Assembly (NCBI GenBank): GCA_035552095.1
Contig: DASZMA010000126.1
Location: 1-37,652, forward strand
Direction: 5' to 3'
From: Bog-473 sp035552095
GTDB lineage: Bacteria; Actinomycetota; Acidimicrobiia; Acidimicrobiales; RAAP-2
Length of the DNA: 37,652 bases
Shown here one piece after another: positions 1 through 8,540 of this stretch (positions are counted from its first letter, which is position 1; the number at the start of each line of letters is the position of its first letter). The translations under genes and the position numbers were made by a program. The notes under the pieces are model-generated. The model saw only the letters and a list, made by a program, of their open reading frames with translations, was not told the origin of the DNA and searched no databases.

Positions 1-1294
1 CCAGGAGCCACCACCGGGGCACTCTCTTGCGCAGCACGTCGTCGAGCCCGAATGCGGCCAGCACAATGACCGCCAGTTCCCAGCTGGCGTTGGCATAGCG
101 GTAGAACGCCACGTCCCCCATGCCCGGAAGGGCGTTGACCAGATGCTGGAGTGGGGCGACGTTATAGGAGCGCCCGAGCGCCAACACCGTCCAGGCGGCC
201 AGCACTATCCGCAGTGGCCGGTGCCGGGGTCCCGCCAACCCGATGAGGCCAAGGACGACCAGGGACGCCGTCAGATAGCCGCCGGTGTTCCCCCAGATGA
301 CGCTGAGCAATCCGGTGGCGTCGTGACCGGAAAAGGTATTGATCGACCCGTAGACGTACGGCATGACGGTCTGGGGCAGGGCGGCGTGGGGGAGATCGGC
401 GGCCGCAAAGGATCCGTTGTGCCCACCGAGGAAGGCGGAGGGTAGGTAGTCGACGAAGGCCACCAGGAGGGGCGCGGCCAGGAGAAGTCCCGTGGCCACG
501 CCGGCCATCGCCTTGAGCACGAAGCGGCCCCGGGCGCGCCCGAGCTGGACGGCGCGGACGATCAACCACAGGGCGGCGAGCACCCCGTCGATGTAGGCGG
601 TCTCGGGGAATCCGGCATAGACCGATAGGGCCAGGGCAAGGGCGATGGTGCACCACCCGAGGGGTCGCTGCTGGCGGGCCCGCGCTGCGGCGAACTCGAT
701 CCCCAAGAGCAACAGAGGAAGGAAGGCGACCGGGTTGGCGGGGGCGTGGGAGAACCAGGAGTAGGTGCCGTTCAAGGCGAAGGCGATCCCCCCGGCGAGC
801 GCCGGCAGTCGCCCCAGGCCGAGCCGGCTGAGCAGGAAGTAGGTGCTCAGGCCGGCCACCACTTCGACCAGGGCGTGCGACCAGATCTGGCCGTTGGAGA
901 AGTACAGGAGCAGGGTGGGGGGGAAGAAAGCGCCCGACTGCATTTCGCCGGCCAACGGTGACCCGAGTCCTTCGAATGGGTTCCACCAAGGGACATGCCC
1001 ATGGAGCCAGGTGAGCGCGACCAGGTGACCCAGGGTCTGGGCGGTGATGCCGTTGTTGGGATCCGCCGCCACTGAACCGGCAAAGACTCCGGAGCCGGTG
1101 ACCTGCCCGAGCCCCGAAATCAGGTTGATGGGATTTGGATTGAAGATGTGGAGGAGGTAGAGCGCGTTGCCCGCGAACACCGATGCGATGACAATGAGCG
1201 AGGGCCACAGGTGGGGCCACGAGAGGACCCGGTGCCCGAAGGATCGACGTGAGACGGGGACGGAGGGCTTCGATGTGATGGTCGCGTAGGGCAT
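1..1294 (-). CDS. Polytopic membrane protein, YfhO/GT-C-like, C-terminus cut by window edge
   Basis: The reading frame runs from an ATG at 1294 to the left edge without a stop, giving about 431 residues. It has a short basic N-terminus (residues 1-25), a first hydrophobic helix (about 26-45), a long extracytoplasmic loop, and then repeated hydrophobic helices. The loop contains WHGHVPWWNPFEGLGSPLAG and a FFPPTLLLYF stretch, which resemble the first loop of YfhO and related GT-C-fold membrane proteins that decorate cell-wall polymers. No catalytic residue can be assigned with confidence. It is divergent from the GT2 gene at 1526. A TACGAG box on the minus strand ends about nine bases before the ATG, compatible with a leaderless start. 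A longer open frame in another phase of the same strand (162-1220) is a shadow: its translation is mostly Arg/Pro/Gly with no hydrophobic helices. Confidence 0.75.
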   Translation of the reverse strand, partial: MPYATITSKPSVPVSRRSFGHRVLSWPHLWPSLIVIASVFAGNALYLLHIFNPNPINLISGLGQVTGSGVFAGSVAADPNNGITAQTLGHLVALTWLHGHVPWWNPFEGLGSPLAGEMQSGAFFPPTLLLYFSNGQIWSHALVEVVAGLSTYFLLSRLGLGRLPALAGGIAFALNGTYSWFSHAPANPVAFLPLLLLGIEFAAARARQQRPLGWCTIALALALSVYAGFPETAYIDGVLAALWLIVRAVQLGRARGRFVLKAMAGVATGLLLAAPLLVAFVDYLPSAFLGGHNGSFAAADLPHAALPQTVMPYVYGSINTFSGHDATGLLSVIWGNTGGYLTASLVVLGLIGLAGPRHRPLRIVLAAWTVLALGRSYNVAPLQHLVNALPGMGDVAFYRYANASWELAVIVLAAFGLDDVLRKRVPRWWLL

Positions 1295-1525
1295 TTGCAA
1301 TTGCTCGTAGCGTTGCCGTCGGGGCCGAACCCGGTCCAAGGTCGCCGGGCGGGCCGGGTGATCCGGCGACGGTGGCAGAGAAGTTAGCCCAGCTTCCGGG
1401 GGTATTTTCCTAGGTTGGGGCCATTGAAGTGGATCAAGGGTGGAAGATTCCCGATGGTAACCTCCGGGCGTGGCCGATCGACCTGGAGCCCGCCCCGGCC
1501 TGCTGGCGGAGGGGTCCGACGCACC

Positions 1526-3592
1526 GTGAGCGACTTCGAGGACGCCAAATTCGACGAGCTTCTGCCTGAGGTGCAGCTGCAGTTGAAGAGGACGCAGCAG
1601 GAGATCGTCGAGCTGCAGTCCCGCCGGTTGGCGGAGGCTGCCGCGTCGGCTGACGCCCTGCTCGAGTTCGAGCGGCATCAACAGCTGTTAGCGCGGCGAT
1701 TGTACGACGCCGAAGCCGAGTTGGCCCGAACGAAGGCGCACATCGACGGGATCCTCCAGACCCGGTTCTACAAGTACACCACCAGCCTGCGAAAGTTCTA
1801 CTTTCTCTCCCGCACGGCCAAGAAGGATCCCGAGTTCGCCCAGGCCCAACTCACCTCGACCCCACCGCCGCCTGAGCTCCCCTATTCCATGTGGATCTCG
1901 ACGTACGACACGCTTGATGAGCGGGCCCGGGTGCACCTGCGGGACCGGATCGCCCAGCTGAGCGACCCACCCCTCATCTCGCTGCTCCTGCCCGTCTACA
2001 ACACCCCCAAGAACTACCTCAATGAGGCGATCGACTCCGTGCGCTCGCAGCTCTACCCAAACTGGGAGCTCTGCATCGTCGACGACTGCTCGACCGATGT
2101 GACCATCGCCGAAGCGATGGAGGAGCTGGCCGCTACTGATTCCCGCATCAAATTCACCCGGCGGGCCGAGAACGGCCACATCTCGGCTGCCTCGAACACC
2201 GCCCTCGAGATGGCCTCGGGCACATGGATCGCCTGTCTGGACCACGACGACACGCTGACCGAGGACGCCCTGGCCTGGTTCGCCCTCAAGATCGGCCAGA
2301 ACCCCGAACTCGGGCTGATCTACAGCGACGAGGACAAGATCACCGAGCTGGGCGAACGGACGGACCCCTTCTTCAAGCCCGAGTTCGATCCGCTCCTCCT
2401 CCTGGGCCAGAACTATCTCTGCCACCTCTCCATGTACCGCCGGGAGCTGGTCGAAGCGGTGGGGGCCTACCGGGTCGGATTCGAGGGCAGCCAGGACTGG
2501 GACCTGGCCCTGCGGGTGGCGGACGGCCTGGCCACCGATCAGATCGGGCACATTCCCCGGGTCCTCTACCACTGGAGGATCCATGCGGCTTCGACGGCGA
2601 GCGCGCTTTCCGCCAAGTCATACGCGGCCGATGCCGCCGAGCGGGTCGTGCGTGACCACATCAGCCGGACCAGCCGGGCGGGCGAGGTCATCCATCTGGC
2701 CGCCAACGGCTGGAACCGGGTCAAGTGGGCTGTGCCCGACCCGGCGCCGCTGGTCAGCATCGTCATACCGACCCGGGACGGTCGGTACCTGGGCCGCTGC
2801 ATCGACAGCATCCGGTTCCGGTCCAGCTATCCCAACTACGAGATTGTCGTCGTCGACAACGGGAGCCTGAACTTCGACACCTTGAGCTACCTGCGCGACC
2901 ATGACGACTCCCTGACGGTGATCCGCGACGAGAGCCCGTTCAACTATCCCGAGATCAACAACCGGGCCGTGGCGCGCTCCCACGGTCAGGTCATCTGCCT
3001 GCTCAACGACGACACCGAGGTGCTCGGTGGTGACTGGCTGGAGGAGCTGGTCGGACAGCTGCTGCAGCCACACGTCGGAGCGGTCGGGGCCAAGCTTTAC
3101 TACAGCAACGGCCAGGTCCAGCACGCCGGGGTGGTGCTGGGCATCGGTGGCGTGGCCGGTCATGCCTACCGGATGAGCGACCGCCTGTCCTTTGCCGGGC
3201 ACGGGCGCCTGCAGCTCCCCCGTTTGTACTCGGCGGTGACGGCGGCCTGCATGGTGATCCGGCGCGAGGCCTGGGATCAGGTGGGAGGCATGGATGCCGA
3301 GAACCTCCCCGTTGCCTTCAATGACATCGACCTCTGCTTGCGTCTCGGTGAAGCGGGCTGGAACATCGCCTGGACGCCGTTCGCCGAGTTGATCCACCAC
3401 GAGTCCATCACCCGTGGACCCGACACCGAGGGCGAGCGGGCTGTCCGGTTCGGTCACGAGACGCGCTACATGAAGCAGCGCTGGGATTCAGTACTGCGCA
3501 ACGACCCGGCCTACAACCCGAACCTGACCCTAATCAGTGAAGACTTCGCGCTGGCCTGGCCGCCGCGCCACCTCACCGACCAGGAGCCCTGA
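1526..3592 (+). CDS. Two-domain family 2 glycosyltransferase with N-terminal coiled coil
   Basis: This 688-residue protein has a helical, heptad-like N-terminus (about 5-105), then two GT2 (GT-A fold) domains at about 148-400 and 407-660. Domain 1 shows LLLPVYNT, VDDCSTD, the metal/nucleotide motif CLDHDD (about 234-239) and IYSDED. Domain 2 shows IVIPTRDG, VVDNGS, LLNDDTE (about 491-497) and a FNDIDLCLRLGEAGW acceptor-side motif. This is the arrangement of bifunctional rhamnosyl/O-antigen chain GT2 enzymes acting on the cytoplasmic face of the membrane; donor and acceptor are unknown. The open frame extends to a TTG at 1415, but I chose GTG 1526 because GGAGGGG lies about 11 bases upstream and the extra residues look non-coding. 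Leu55 is encoded by TTA (1688-1690), the only in-frame TTA I found in the window. Confidence 0.9.
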   Translation: MSDFEDAKFDELLPEVQLQLKRTQQEIVELQSRRLAEAAASADALLEFERHQQLLARRLYDAEAELARTKAHIDGILQTRFYKYTTSLRKFYFLSRTAKKDPEFAQAQLTSTPPPPELPYSMWISTYDTLDERARVHLRDRIAQLSDPPLISLLLPVYNTPKNYLNEAIDSVRSQLYPNWELCIVDDCSTDVTIAEAMEELAATDSRIKFTRRAENGHISAASNTALEMASGTWIACLDHDDTLTEDALAWFALKIGQNPELGLIYSDEDKITELGERTDPFFKPEFDPLLLLGQNYLCHLSMYRRELVEAVGAYRVGFEGSQDWDLALRVADGLATDQIGHIPRVLYHWRIHAASTASALSAKSYAADAAERVVRDHISRTSRAGEVIHLAANGWNRVKWAVPDPAPLVSIVIPTRDGRYLGRCIDSIRFRSSYPNYEIVVVDNGSLNFDTLSYLRDHDDSLTVIRDESPFNYPEINNRAVARSHGQVICLLNDDTEVLGGDWLEELVGQLLQPHVGAVGAKLYYSNGQVQHAGVVLGIGGVAGHAYRMSDRLSFAGHGRLQLPRLYSAVTAACMVIRREAWDQVGGMDAENLPVAFNDIDLCLRLGEAGWNIAWTPFAELIHHESITRGPDTEGERAVRFGHETRYMKQRWDSVLRNDPAYNPNLTLISEDFALAWPPRHLTDQEP

Positions 3593-3596
3593 CTCC

Positions 3597-4586
3597 CTAG
3601 CCGCGGTCCGGCCCCGCCAGCGCCCTCTCCAGCGCGGTGGCGAAGGCGCGCGGATCCCCGTAACGCTCATCGGCATAGGCCCGGCCGGACCGCGCCGTCG
3701 CGGTGCGGAAGTCCTCGTTGAAGAAGGCACGGGTGCCGGCCAGGAGCCCGGCCGTGTCGCCAAACGTCAGGCCTCCGCCGGCGCGGGCGTGCGTCGCGGC
3801 TGCTGCTGCCGCCTCGGGGACGAGGATGGGGGTGCCGAAGCGGAGCGACTCCACGCATTCACGGGCCACGATCGGTCCCGGGCCGAGATCGACGCAGACC
3901 CGGGCGTGGGCCATGAGACGCCACAGATCAGTGCGGGTGTCCACGGAAACGGCGCCGCGCCGGGCCCGCCCCCGCCATACCGAGGCGGTCGCCTGCTCAA
4001 CCACGACGACGTCGGCGTGGGGCAGCCCCGCCGTGAGCCAGGCCGCGCCGGCCGGGGGCTGGTCGGCCGCCACCGGGCGGTCCGAGAGGACGAGGACATA
4101 GCCGACGAACCCGAACCCGTTGTGGCGGTGCGTGGCTGCCAACGGGTTCACCGGTACGTGCATGCCGATGACGATGGCCCCTTCGGGTCCGGTCGAGCCC
4201 ACCGGCGAGAGGATGGAGGTCGAGGGGTCCTCGGTCGAGGACGAGATGGCCCACCGACGCCGGCTCGGCCCCAGCGCCTGGAGCAACAGCAACGAGGACG
4301 TCGTGAGCTCGTCGAGAATGATCGTGGCGTCGTCCGCCAGCCCGTGGGGCCAGATGGCGGCCTCGGGTGACGGCCAGTCATCGCCCGCACCGATGCCGAT
4401 ACCGATGACGTCGAAGGCCCCGTCGGCCTCCGGGACGGCGGGGCCACCGGGCGTGAGGATGGTGACGGCGGCGGATCGGGAGGCCGCACCGGCGACTGAG
4501 CGCGCCACGTAGGACAGTTCGTGGTCACGCCGCTTCCAGCTGCGGCTCATGATCAGCACGGACCGTCTGCCCTCGGCCCTAGTCAA
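3597..4586 (-). CDS. GT4-like glycosyltransferase (GT-B fold), divergent
   Basis: This 329-residue protein starts with a Rossmann-like beta strand (SVLIMSRSWKRRDHELSY) and ends with a region typical of GT-B retaining enzymes: a conserved Cys-Glu stretch (ARECVESLRFGTPILVPE) followed by a Gly-rich segment (ARAGGGLTFGDTAGLLAG). That tail resembles the donor-sugar-binding end of GT4 enzymes, but the classical E-x7-E is not clear, so it is either divergent or only GT-like. The start is a TTG at 4586 inside the last codons of the upstream coiled-coil gene (8 bp overlap), implying translational coupling. Later starts (GTG 4559, ATG 4550) would cut into the first beta strand. Its stop lies four bases from the stop of the convergent GT2 gene. 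Confidence 0.72.
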   Translation of the reverse strand: MTRAEGRRSVLIMSRSWKRRDHELSYVARSVAGAASRSAAVTILTPGGPAVPEADGAFDVIGIGIGAGDDWPSPEAAIWPHGLADDATIILDELTTSSLLLLQALGPSRRRWAISSSTEDPSTSILSPVGSTGPEGAIVIGMHVPVNPLAATHRHNGFGFVGYVLVLSDRPVAADQPPAGAAWLTAGLPHADVVVVEQATASVWRGRARRGAVSVDTRTDLWRLMAHARVCVDLGPGPIVARECVESLRFGTPILVPEAAAAAATHARAGGGLTFGDTAGLLAGTRAFFNEDFRTATARSGRAYADERYGDPRAFATALERALAGPDRG

Positions 4587-5001
4587 GGGTCGTCCGGATC
4601 CGATCCAGCTCGGCCCGCACCAGCGTGATGTCCTGGCCGAACGAGTCGCTCACCTCTTCCATGAGGGACTCCTGGCGGGCTAGGCGGTCGGCCAGCTCGT
4701 CGCAGCGCACGGCGACGGCCTCGACGGCCCGGATGAGGCCCCCGATCAGCTCGCGGTCGCCCCGGCCGAGCGGGATGGTCCGGCGGGCCTTCCCCCGCGC
4801 CCGTTGCCACAGGGCGCCCGGGTTGGTGTCCGCCGTCGGGGGCGCGTCGGTTCGGGCCCACTCCAGGTGCAGCCCCCGTAGGGCCTCGTGGCCGTGGATG
4901 GGCGGAAGCGGGGGCGGGGCGTCAGCGGGCCGGCGCAGCATGGCCGGGGCACGCTCGCCATCGCCCGTGGTGGTCAGGGACTGGTGAGGGTCGAGTGCCA
5001 T
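4579..5001 (-). CDS. Small coiled-coil protein between two glycosyltransferases
   Basis: This 140-residue protein is not assignable to a named family. The N-terminal half is Pro-rich and probably disordered. The middle (GALWQRARGKARRTIPLG) is basic and amphipathic, and the C-terminal 60 residues form a regular helix with heptads (VEAVAVRCDELADRLARQ onward). This basic-helix-plus-coiled-coil layout is often fused to the N-terminus of polysaccharide methyltransferases and glycosyltransferases; here it is a separate gene. It overlaps the upstream GT2 by 28 bp and the downstream GT4-like gene by 8 bp, so the three are almost certainly co-translated. I chose ATG 5001 over ATG 5013 because AAAAGGA directly abuts the earlier ATG. 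A scaffold or membrane-surface adaptor role is inference. Confidence 0.65.
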   Translation of the reverse strand: MALDPHQSLTTTGDGERAPAMLRRPADAPPPLPPIHGHEALRGLHLEWARTDAPPTADTNPGALWQRARGKARRTIPLGRGDRELIGGLIRAVEAVAVRCDELADRLARQESLMEEVSDSFGQDITLVRAELDRIRTTLD

Positions 5002-6713
5002 TGTCGCCACCATTCCTTTTCGTCCGGACCGCGCAAACGGCAGGAGGAGTCTACGCGGGTCAAGTTCCGGTTGAAGAAGGGGTCACCCGTGACGATCGAC
5101 TGCTTCCACCGGTCGATGAAGTGCACGATGTCGCCCACGGCACCCGCCGTGCCCCGGCTCGGCGACTCGTGGTGGATCAGTTCCACCGACGGGTCGACGA
5201 TCACCCGCCAGCCGGCCAGTTGCGAGCGCAGGCAGTAGTCGACATCGTTGAGGTCCACCCCCAACGACTCATCGAATCCGTGCAACGCGGTGAACACCTC
5301 ACGTCGTGTGGCCAGGCAGGCTCCGGTGACGGCGGCGCACTCCCGCGCCACCACGGCCATGTTGAGATAGCCACCCCTGTCCTCCTCCAGCCCGACCAGG
5401 ATGTGCCCCGCCGCGCCGCCGAGCCCGATGACCACGCCGCAGTGCTGCAGCCGAAGGTCGGGGTAGAGCAAACGGGCCCCCACCGCAGCGACGTCGGGCC
5501 GCAGCGCCTGGGCGCACAGGGCGCTGAGCCAGCCGGACCGGTGGGCCTCAATGTCGTTGTTCAAGAAGACCAGGACCTGGCCGGTCGCCACCGCGGCGGC
5601 GGCGTTGTTCAGGCGGGCCCAGTTGAAGGGGCGATCGTCGACCAGCGTGCGGACGTCGGCGCGGGCGGTGAGCTGTTCGAGCAGGGTCTCGGTCTCGAGC
5701 TGGACCGACCCGTTGTCGACCAGCACCAGCTCTATCGGCTGGTCGCCGCGGGTGGCGTCAATGGAATCGATGCAGGCGCGCAGGAATCGCGGTTCGTCGC
5801 GGAAGGGGATGATGATGCTGGCGGTGATGCCGGGGCGCGGCCGGCGGATGACGCGGCTGGTACCGGGCCGCGGGCCGGTCGCCACCTCGGCCACGTCGCC
5901 CCGGCGGGCCAGGGCCGCCACAATGTGGTCGGTGGGCGCGGCGGCGCGCTCCAACGGCACGCCGGCATCCTCACCCGCGCCGTGGCTCAACACCTCGGGC
6001 AGGTGGACGACGTTGTCCGCCCCCTCGCAGGCTCGCAGCGCCACATCGTGCTCCACCGGAGCGCCGGCGGTGGGCTCGGTCTGGAGCAGGTGGGCCAGGG
6101 CAACGGAGCCGATGGCCAACGGGCGGCCCATGTAGGGCGATGAGAGCAGGAACTCAGGCGAGTAGGCCGGCTTCAGCCGGGGGGCGATGTGAGCGCCATC
6201 GGCGGCCAGCGCATCCTCGTCGGCGTACACCACGCCGCCGGCACTGAGCGCCGAGGCGAGCTGGGCCACCGTGTCCGGCGCCCAGACGTCGCCGGGGAAG
6301 ATCAGGGCCACGTCCTTGCCCTCGTTGGCCCGCAGTCCGGCCTGGACCATCTCGGTGGACGAGGTGCCGTCGGGCTGGGCCTCGACCCGCACGCGCTGGG
6401 TGGTGCGGGCCAGCCCGGACACGGCCAGGAGGGTGGTGAAGGCGTTGTGCCAGCCCTGGTGGAGGACCACGGTCAGGGTCCAACGGCCCGTCGTCTGCCC
6501 CCCGAGTCCCTGCAGCGTGCGCACGGTCTCGGCGGGCGGCTCCCCGGTCAGGGCCATCACGAGGTGGAGGATCTCGGCGTCGGACCGGCCCACGAAGGCG
6601 CGGCTGCGCTCCTGTTCCCGGCGTTGCACCCACTCGGAGTAGGGCCCCGGGTCCTCGGCCACATCGGGAGGGAGGGGAGGAAGCGCCCGCGGAGCAAAGA
6701 GCACCCGGTCCAC
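4974..6713 (-). CDS. Family 2 glycosyltransferase with degenerate first domain
   Basis: This 579-residue protein starts at GTG 6713. Residues 75-290 align by eye with the first GT2 domain of the enzyme at 1526: VVYADED corresponds to LIYSDED, and RLKPAYSPEFLL to FFKPEFDPLLLL. However, the expected DxD-type motif (CLDHDD) is replaced by IFPGD (138-142), so this domain is probably inactive or structural. Residues 297-540 form a complete GT2 domain with SIIIPFRDEP, LVDNGS, FLNNDIE (NND at 385-387) and LNDVDYCLRSQLAGW. It is the first gene of a three-gene overlapping cassette. Role: transfer of one sugar to a polysaccharide or lipid-linked acceptor in the cytoplasm; donor unknown. Confidence 0.85.
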   Translation of the reverse strand: MDRVLFAPRALPPLPPDVAEDPGPYSEWVQRREQERSRAFVGRSDAEILHLVMALTGEPPAETVRTLQGLGGQTTGRWTLTVVLHQGWHNAFTTLLAVSGLARTTQRVRVEAQPDGTSSTEMVQAGLRANEGKDVALIFPGDVWAPDTVAQLASALSAGGVVYADEDALAADGAHIAPRLKPAYSPEFLLSSPYMGRPLAIGSVALAHLLQTEPTAGAPVEHDVALRACEGADNVVHLPEVLSHGAGEDAGVPLERAAAPTDHIVAALARRGDVAEVATGPRPGTSRVIRRPRPGITASIIIPFRDEPRFLRACIDSIDATRGDQPIELVLVDNGSVQLETETLLEQLTARADVRTLVDDRPFNWARLNNAAAAVATGQVLVFLNNDIEAHRSGWLSALCAQALRPDVAAVGARLLYPDLRLQHCGVVIGLGGAAGHILVGLEEDRGGYLNMAVVARECAAVTGACLATRREVFTALHGFDESLGVDLNDVDYCLRSQLAGWRVIVDPSVELIHHESPSRGTAGAVGDIVHFIDRWKQSIVTGDPFFNRNLTRVDSSCRLRGPDEKEWWRQWHSTLTSP

Positions 6714-6779
6714 GCCGGCAATCTACCGGATGCCTGGTCGCCGGCAAGGGCGCGTTGGCGCAGGTGAGCGTCGACCTGC

Positions 6780-6791
6780 CACGATGCGCGC
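6780..6791 (+). promoter_or_regulatory. Candidate -10 box of the aminotransferase gene, leaderless
   Basis: CACGAT (6780-6785) is followed by exactly six bases and then the ATG at 6792, placing the start of transcription at or next to the A of the ATG. A TTGGCG lies upstream with a 19-base spacer. The match to TANNNT is imperfect, so support comes mainly from the recurring spacing seen elsewhere in the window. Confidence 0.4.
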
Positions 6792-7892
6792 ATGCCCATT
6801 TCCGACCGCTTGCTCATGGGGCCGGGTCCCTCCAATCCCTACCCAGAGGTAGCGGCGGCCCTGGCCCGGCCCATCCTGGGCCACCTCGACCCCGAATTTC
6901 TCTCCCTGCTCGACGCCACCAACGACCGCCTGCGGCAGGTCTTCGCCACGGCCAACGCGTTGACGCTGCCCATCAGCGGTACCGGCTCCGCCGGCATGGA
7001 AGCCTCCTTCGTCAACTTCGTCCGGCCTGGAGATCCCGTGGTCATCGGGGTCAACGGCGTGTTCGGTGAGCGCATGTGCGAGGTGGCCCGCCGTTGCGGG
7101 GCCGAAGTGATCCGGGTCGACGCCCCCTGGGGGCAGCCGATGCCGCCCGAGGCACTCCTGTCCGCCCACCCGGCTCCGTCCATCATCGCGGTGGTCCACG
7201 CCGAGACGTCAACCGGGGTGCGCAACGACATTGCGCCACTGGGGGCGAACAAGGGGAACGCCCTGCTGGTGGTCGACATGGTGACCTCGTTGGCCGGCAT
7301 CGAAGTCGCCGTCGATGCCTGGCAGGTGGACGTGGCCTACAGCGGAACCCAGAAGTGCCTGGGCGTCCCCCCCGGCCTGTCGCCGCTCTCCGTCTCCCCG
7401 CTGGCGCGGGAGCGCATGGTGGAGGATCCTTCCAGCTGGTATCTGGACCTCAATCTGTTGTCCCGCTACGTCGAGGGAGGGGCCGAGGGCGGCCGGGTGT
7501 ACCACCACACGGCACCGGTGACCATGGTCGCCGCCCTGCACGCCGGCCTGGGCGCGGTGCTGGACGAGGGAATTGAGGAGGCGCGCCTGCGTCACGCCGA
7601 CTGCGGTCAGCGGTTGCAGTCGGGACTGGAGGAGCTGGGGCTGGAGCTCCTGGCCCCAGCGAGCCACCGTCTTCCGCAGCTCACGACGGTCCGGGTCCCC
7701 GAGCACCCGCCGGCCGGCCTGAGTGAGGCGGACATCCGTCGTCTCCTCTTGACCCGCTACGGCATTGAGATCGGCGCCGGCGCCGGCCAGCTGGCCGGGC
7801 AGGTGTGGAGGATCGGCTGTATGGGCCACACGGCCCGCCGGCGAAATGTGGTGACATTGCTGGGCGCGTTGAAGGAGGTGCTGGAGCAATGA
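6792..7892 (+). CDS. Class V PLP aminotransferase, serine-pyruvate/alanine-glyoxylate type
   Basis: This 366-residue protein has the normal length and order of the AGXT-like class V family. It opens with LLMGPGPSNPYPEV and has GTGSAGMEASFVNFVRPGD (the phosphate-binding region), HAETSTGVRND, the Asp that contacts the pyridine nitrogen in VVDMVTSL, and the PLP lysine in SGTQKCLGVPPGL. It transfers an amino group from alanine or serine to glyoxylate or a related 2-oxoacid in the cytoplasm; the exact substrate pair is not visible. It is divergent from the GT2 cassette and overlaps the following acetyltransferase gene by ATGA, so the two form an operon. No strong Shine-Dalgarno sequence precedes the ATG, in line with a leaderless transcript. 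Confidence 0.92.
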   Translation: MPISDRLLMGPGPSNPYPEVAAALARPILGHLDPEFLSLLDATNDRLRQVFATANALTLPISGTGSAGMEASFVNFVRPGDPVVIGVNGVFGERMCEVARRCGAEVIRVDAPWGQPMPPEALLSAHPAPSIIAVVHAETSTGVRNDIAPLGANKGNALLVVDMVTSLAGIEVAVDAWQVDVAYSGTQKCLGVPPGLSPLSVSPLARERMVEDPSSWYLDLNLLSRYVEGGAEGGRVYHHTAPVTMVAALHAGLGAVLDEGIEEARLRHADCGQRLQSGLEELGLELLAPASHRLPQLTTVRVPEHPPAGLSEADIRRLLLTRYGIEIGAGAGQLAGQVWRIGCMGHTARRRNVVTLLGALKEVLEQ

Positions 7893-8509
7893 GTGCGGCC
7901 AGGACAGTGCGTCATGCTCCGCTGGAGCTCCACGGGCGGCGGGTCATGTTGCGCCCGCTGACCGAGAACGATTTCGACGAATGGCACGCCGTGCGGACAC
8001 GGTGTGCGCCGTGGCTGCTGCGCTGGGAGCCCCGGCCCAAGGGGGCCCCGGTGCCCTCCGAGGACCGGCCCAGCTTCGCCGCCCGCTGCGGCATCCGCGA
8101 GCGCGAACGCCACCTGGGTAGCGGCTACGGGTTCGGGATCTTCGTGGGCGAGCGGTTCGCCGGCGAGGTGACGCTCTCCTCCATACAGCGGGGGCCGTTC
8201 CAGAGCGCATTCATCGGCTACTGGATCGACGAGTCACTGGCCGGCCGCGGCCTGGTGCCCGAGGCGGTCCTGGTGACCCTGCGCTTCGCGTTCGAGGCCA
8301 TTTCGCTGCACCGGGTGGAGATCTCCATCATCCCGCGCAACACGGCCAGCCGCCGCGTGGTCGAGAAGCTGGGCATCCGCCTGGAGGGCATCGCCGAACG
8401 GTTCCTGGAGATCGACGGGGTCTGGGAAGACCACGCGCGCTACGCCATCACGTCCGAGGAATGGACGGTCCGGGAGTCCGAGCTGGTGGCGGAGTGGCTT
8501 TCCGACTGA
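7889..8509 (+). CDS. GNAT N-acetyltransferase, RimJ/RimL-like
   Basis: This 206-residue GNAT protein has the N-terminal LHGRRVMLRPLTENDFDEW signature of the RimJ/RimL group, a central beta strand region (FGIFVGERFAGEVTLSS), the acetyl-CoA pyrophosphate-binding turn (ESLAGRGLVPEAV), and the closing HRVEISIIPRNTASRRVVEKLG motif. Such enzymes acetylate the N-terminus of ribosomal proteins or small amines; the target here is unknown. The start is fixed by an ATGA overlap with the aminotransferase stop and by GGAGG at 7874-7878, ten bases upstream. The open frame extends further back (to 7805), but that segment overlaps the aminotransferase and is not family-like. Confidence 0.9.
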   Translation: MSAARTVRHAPLELHGRRVMLRPLTENDFDEWHAVRTRCAPWLLRWEPRPKGAPVPSEDRPSFAARCGIRERERHLGSGYGFGIFVGERFAGEVTLSSIQRGPFQSAFIGYWIDESLAGRGLVPEAVLVTLRFAFEAISLHRVEISIIPRNTASRRVVEKLGIRLEGIAERFLEIDGVWEDHARYAITSEEWTVRESELVAEWLSD

Positions 8510-8512
8510 GGG

Positions 8513-8540
8513 TCAGTGATCGGCCGGTCAATGATCGGCC
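8513..8540. repeat. 15-bp near-perfect tandem duplication over a stop codon
   Basis: TCAGTGATCGGCC (8513-8525) and TCAATGATCGGCC (8528-8540) are two copies, 15 bp apart, with one mismatch. The second copy contains the stop codon and last residues of the minus-strand SDR gene; the first lies just beyond it, between convergent genes. Read-through of the first stop would add a few codons to a second in-frame TGA. Confidence 0.6.

Noticed and set aside
162..1220. 352-residue minus-strand open frame
   Set aside because: It is an out-of-frame shadow of the membrane protein gene that runs off the left edge; its translation is Arg/Pro-rich without helices or motifs.
1295..1525. Small gene or promoter in the 231-base divergent region
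   Set aside because: No convincing -35/-10 pair for the GT2 gene and no short frame with a ribosome site and plausible protein; only a TTAGCC and a CCTAGG palindrome near 1410 were seen.
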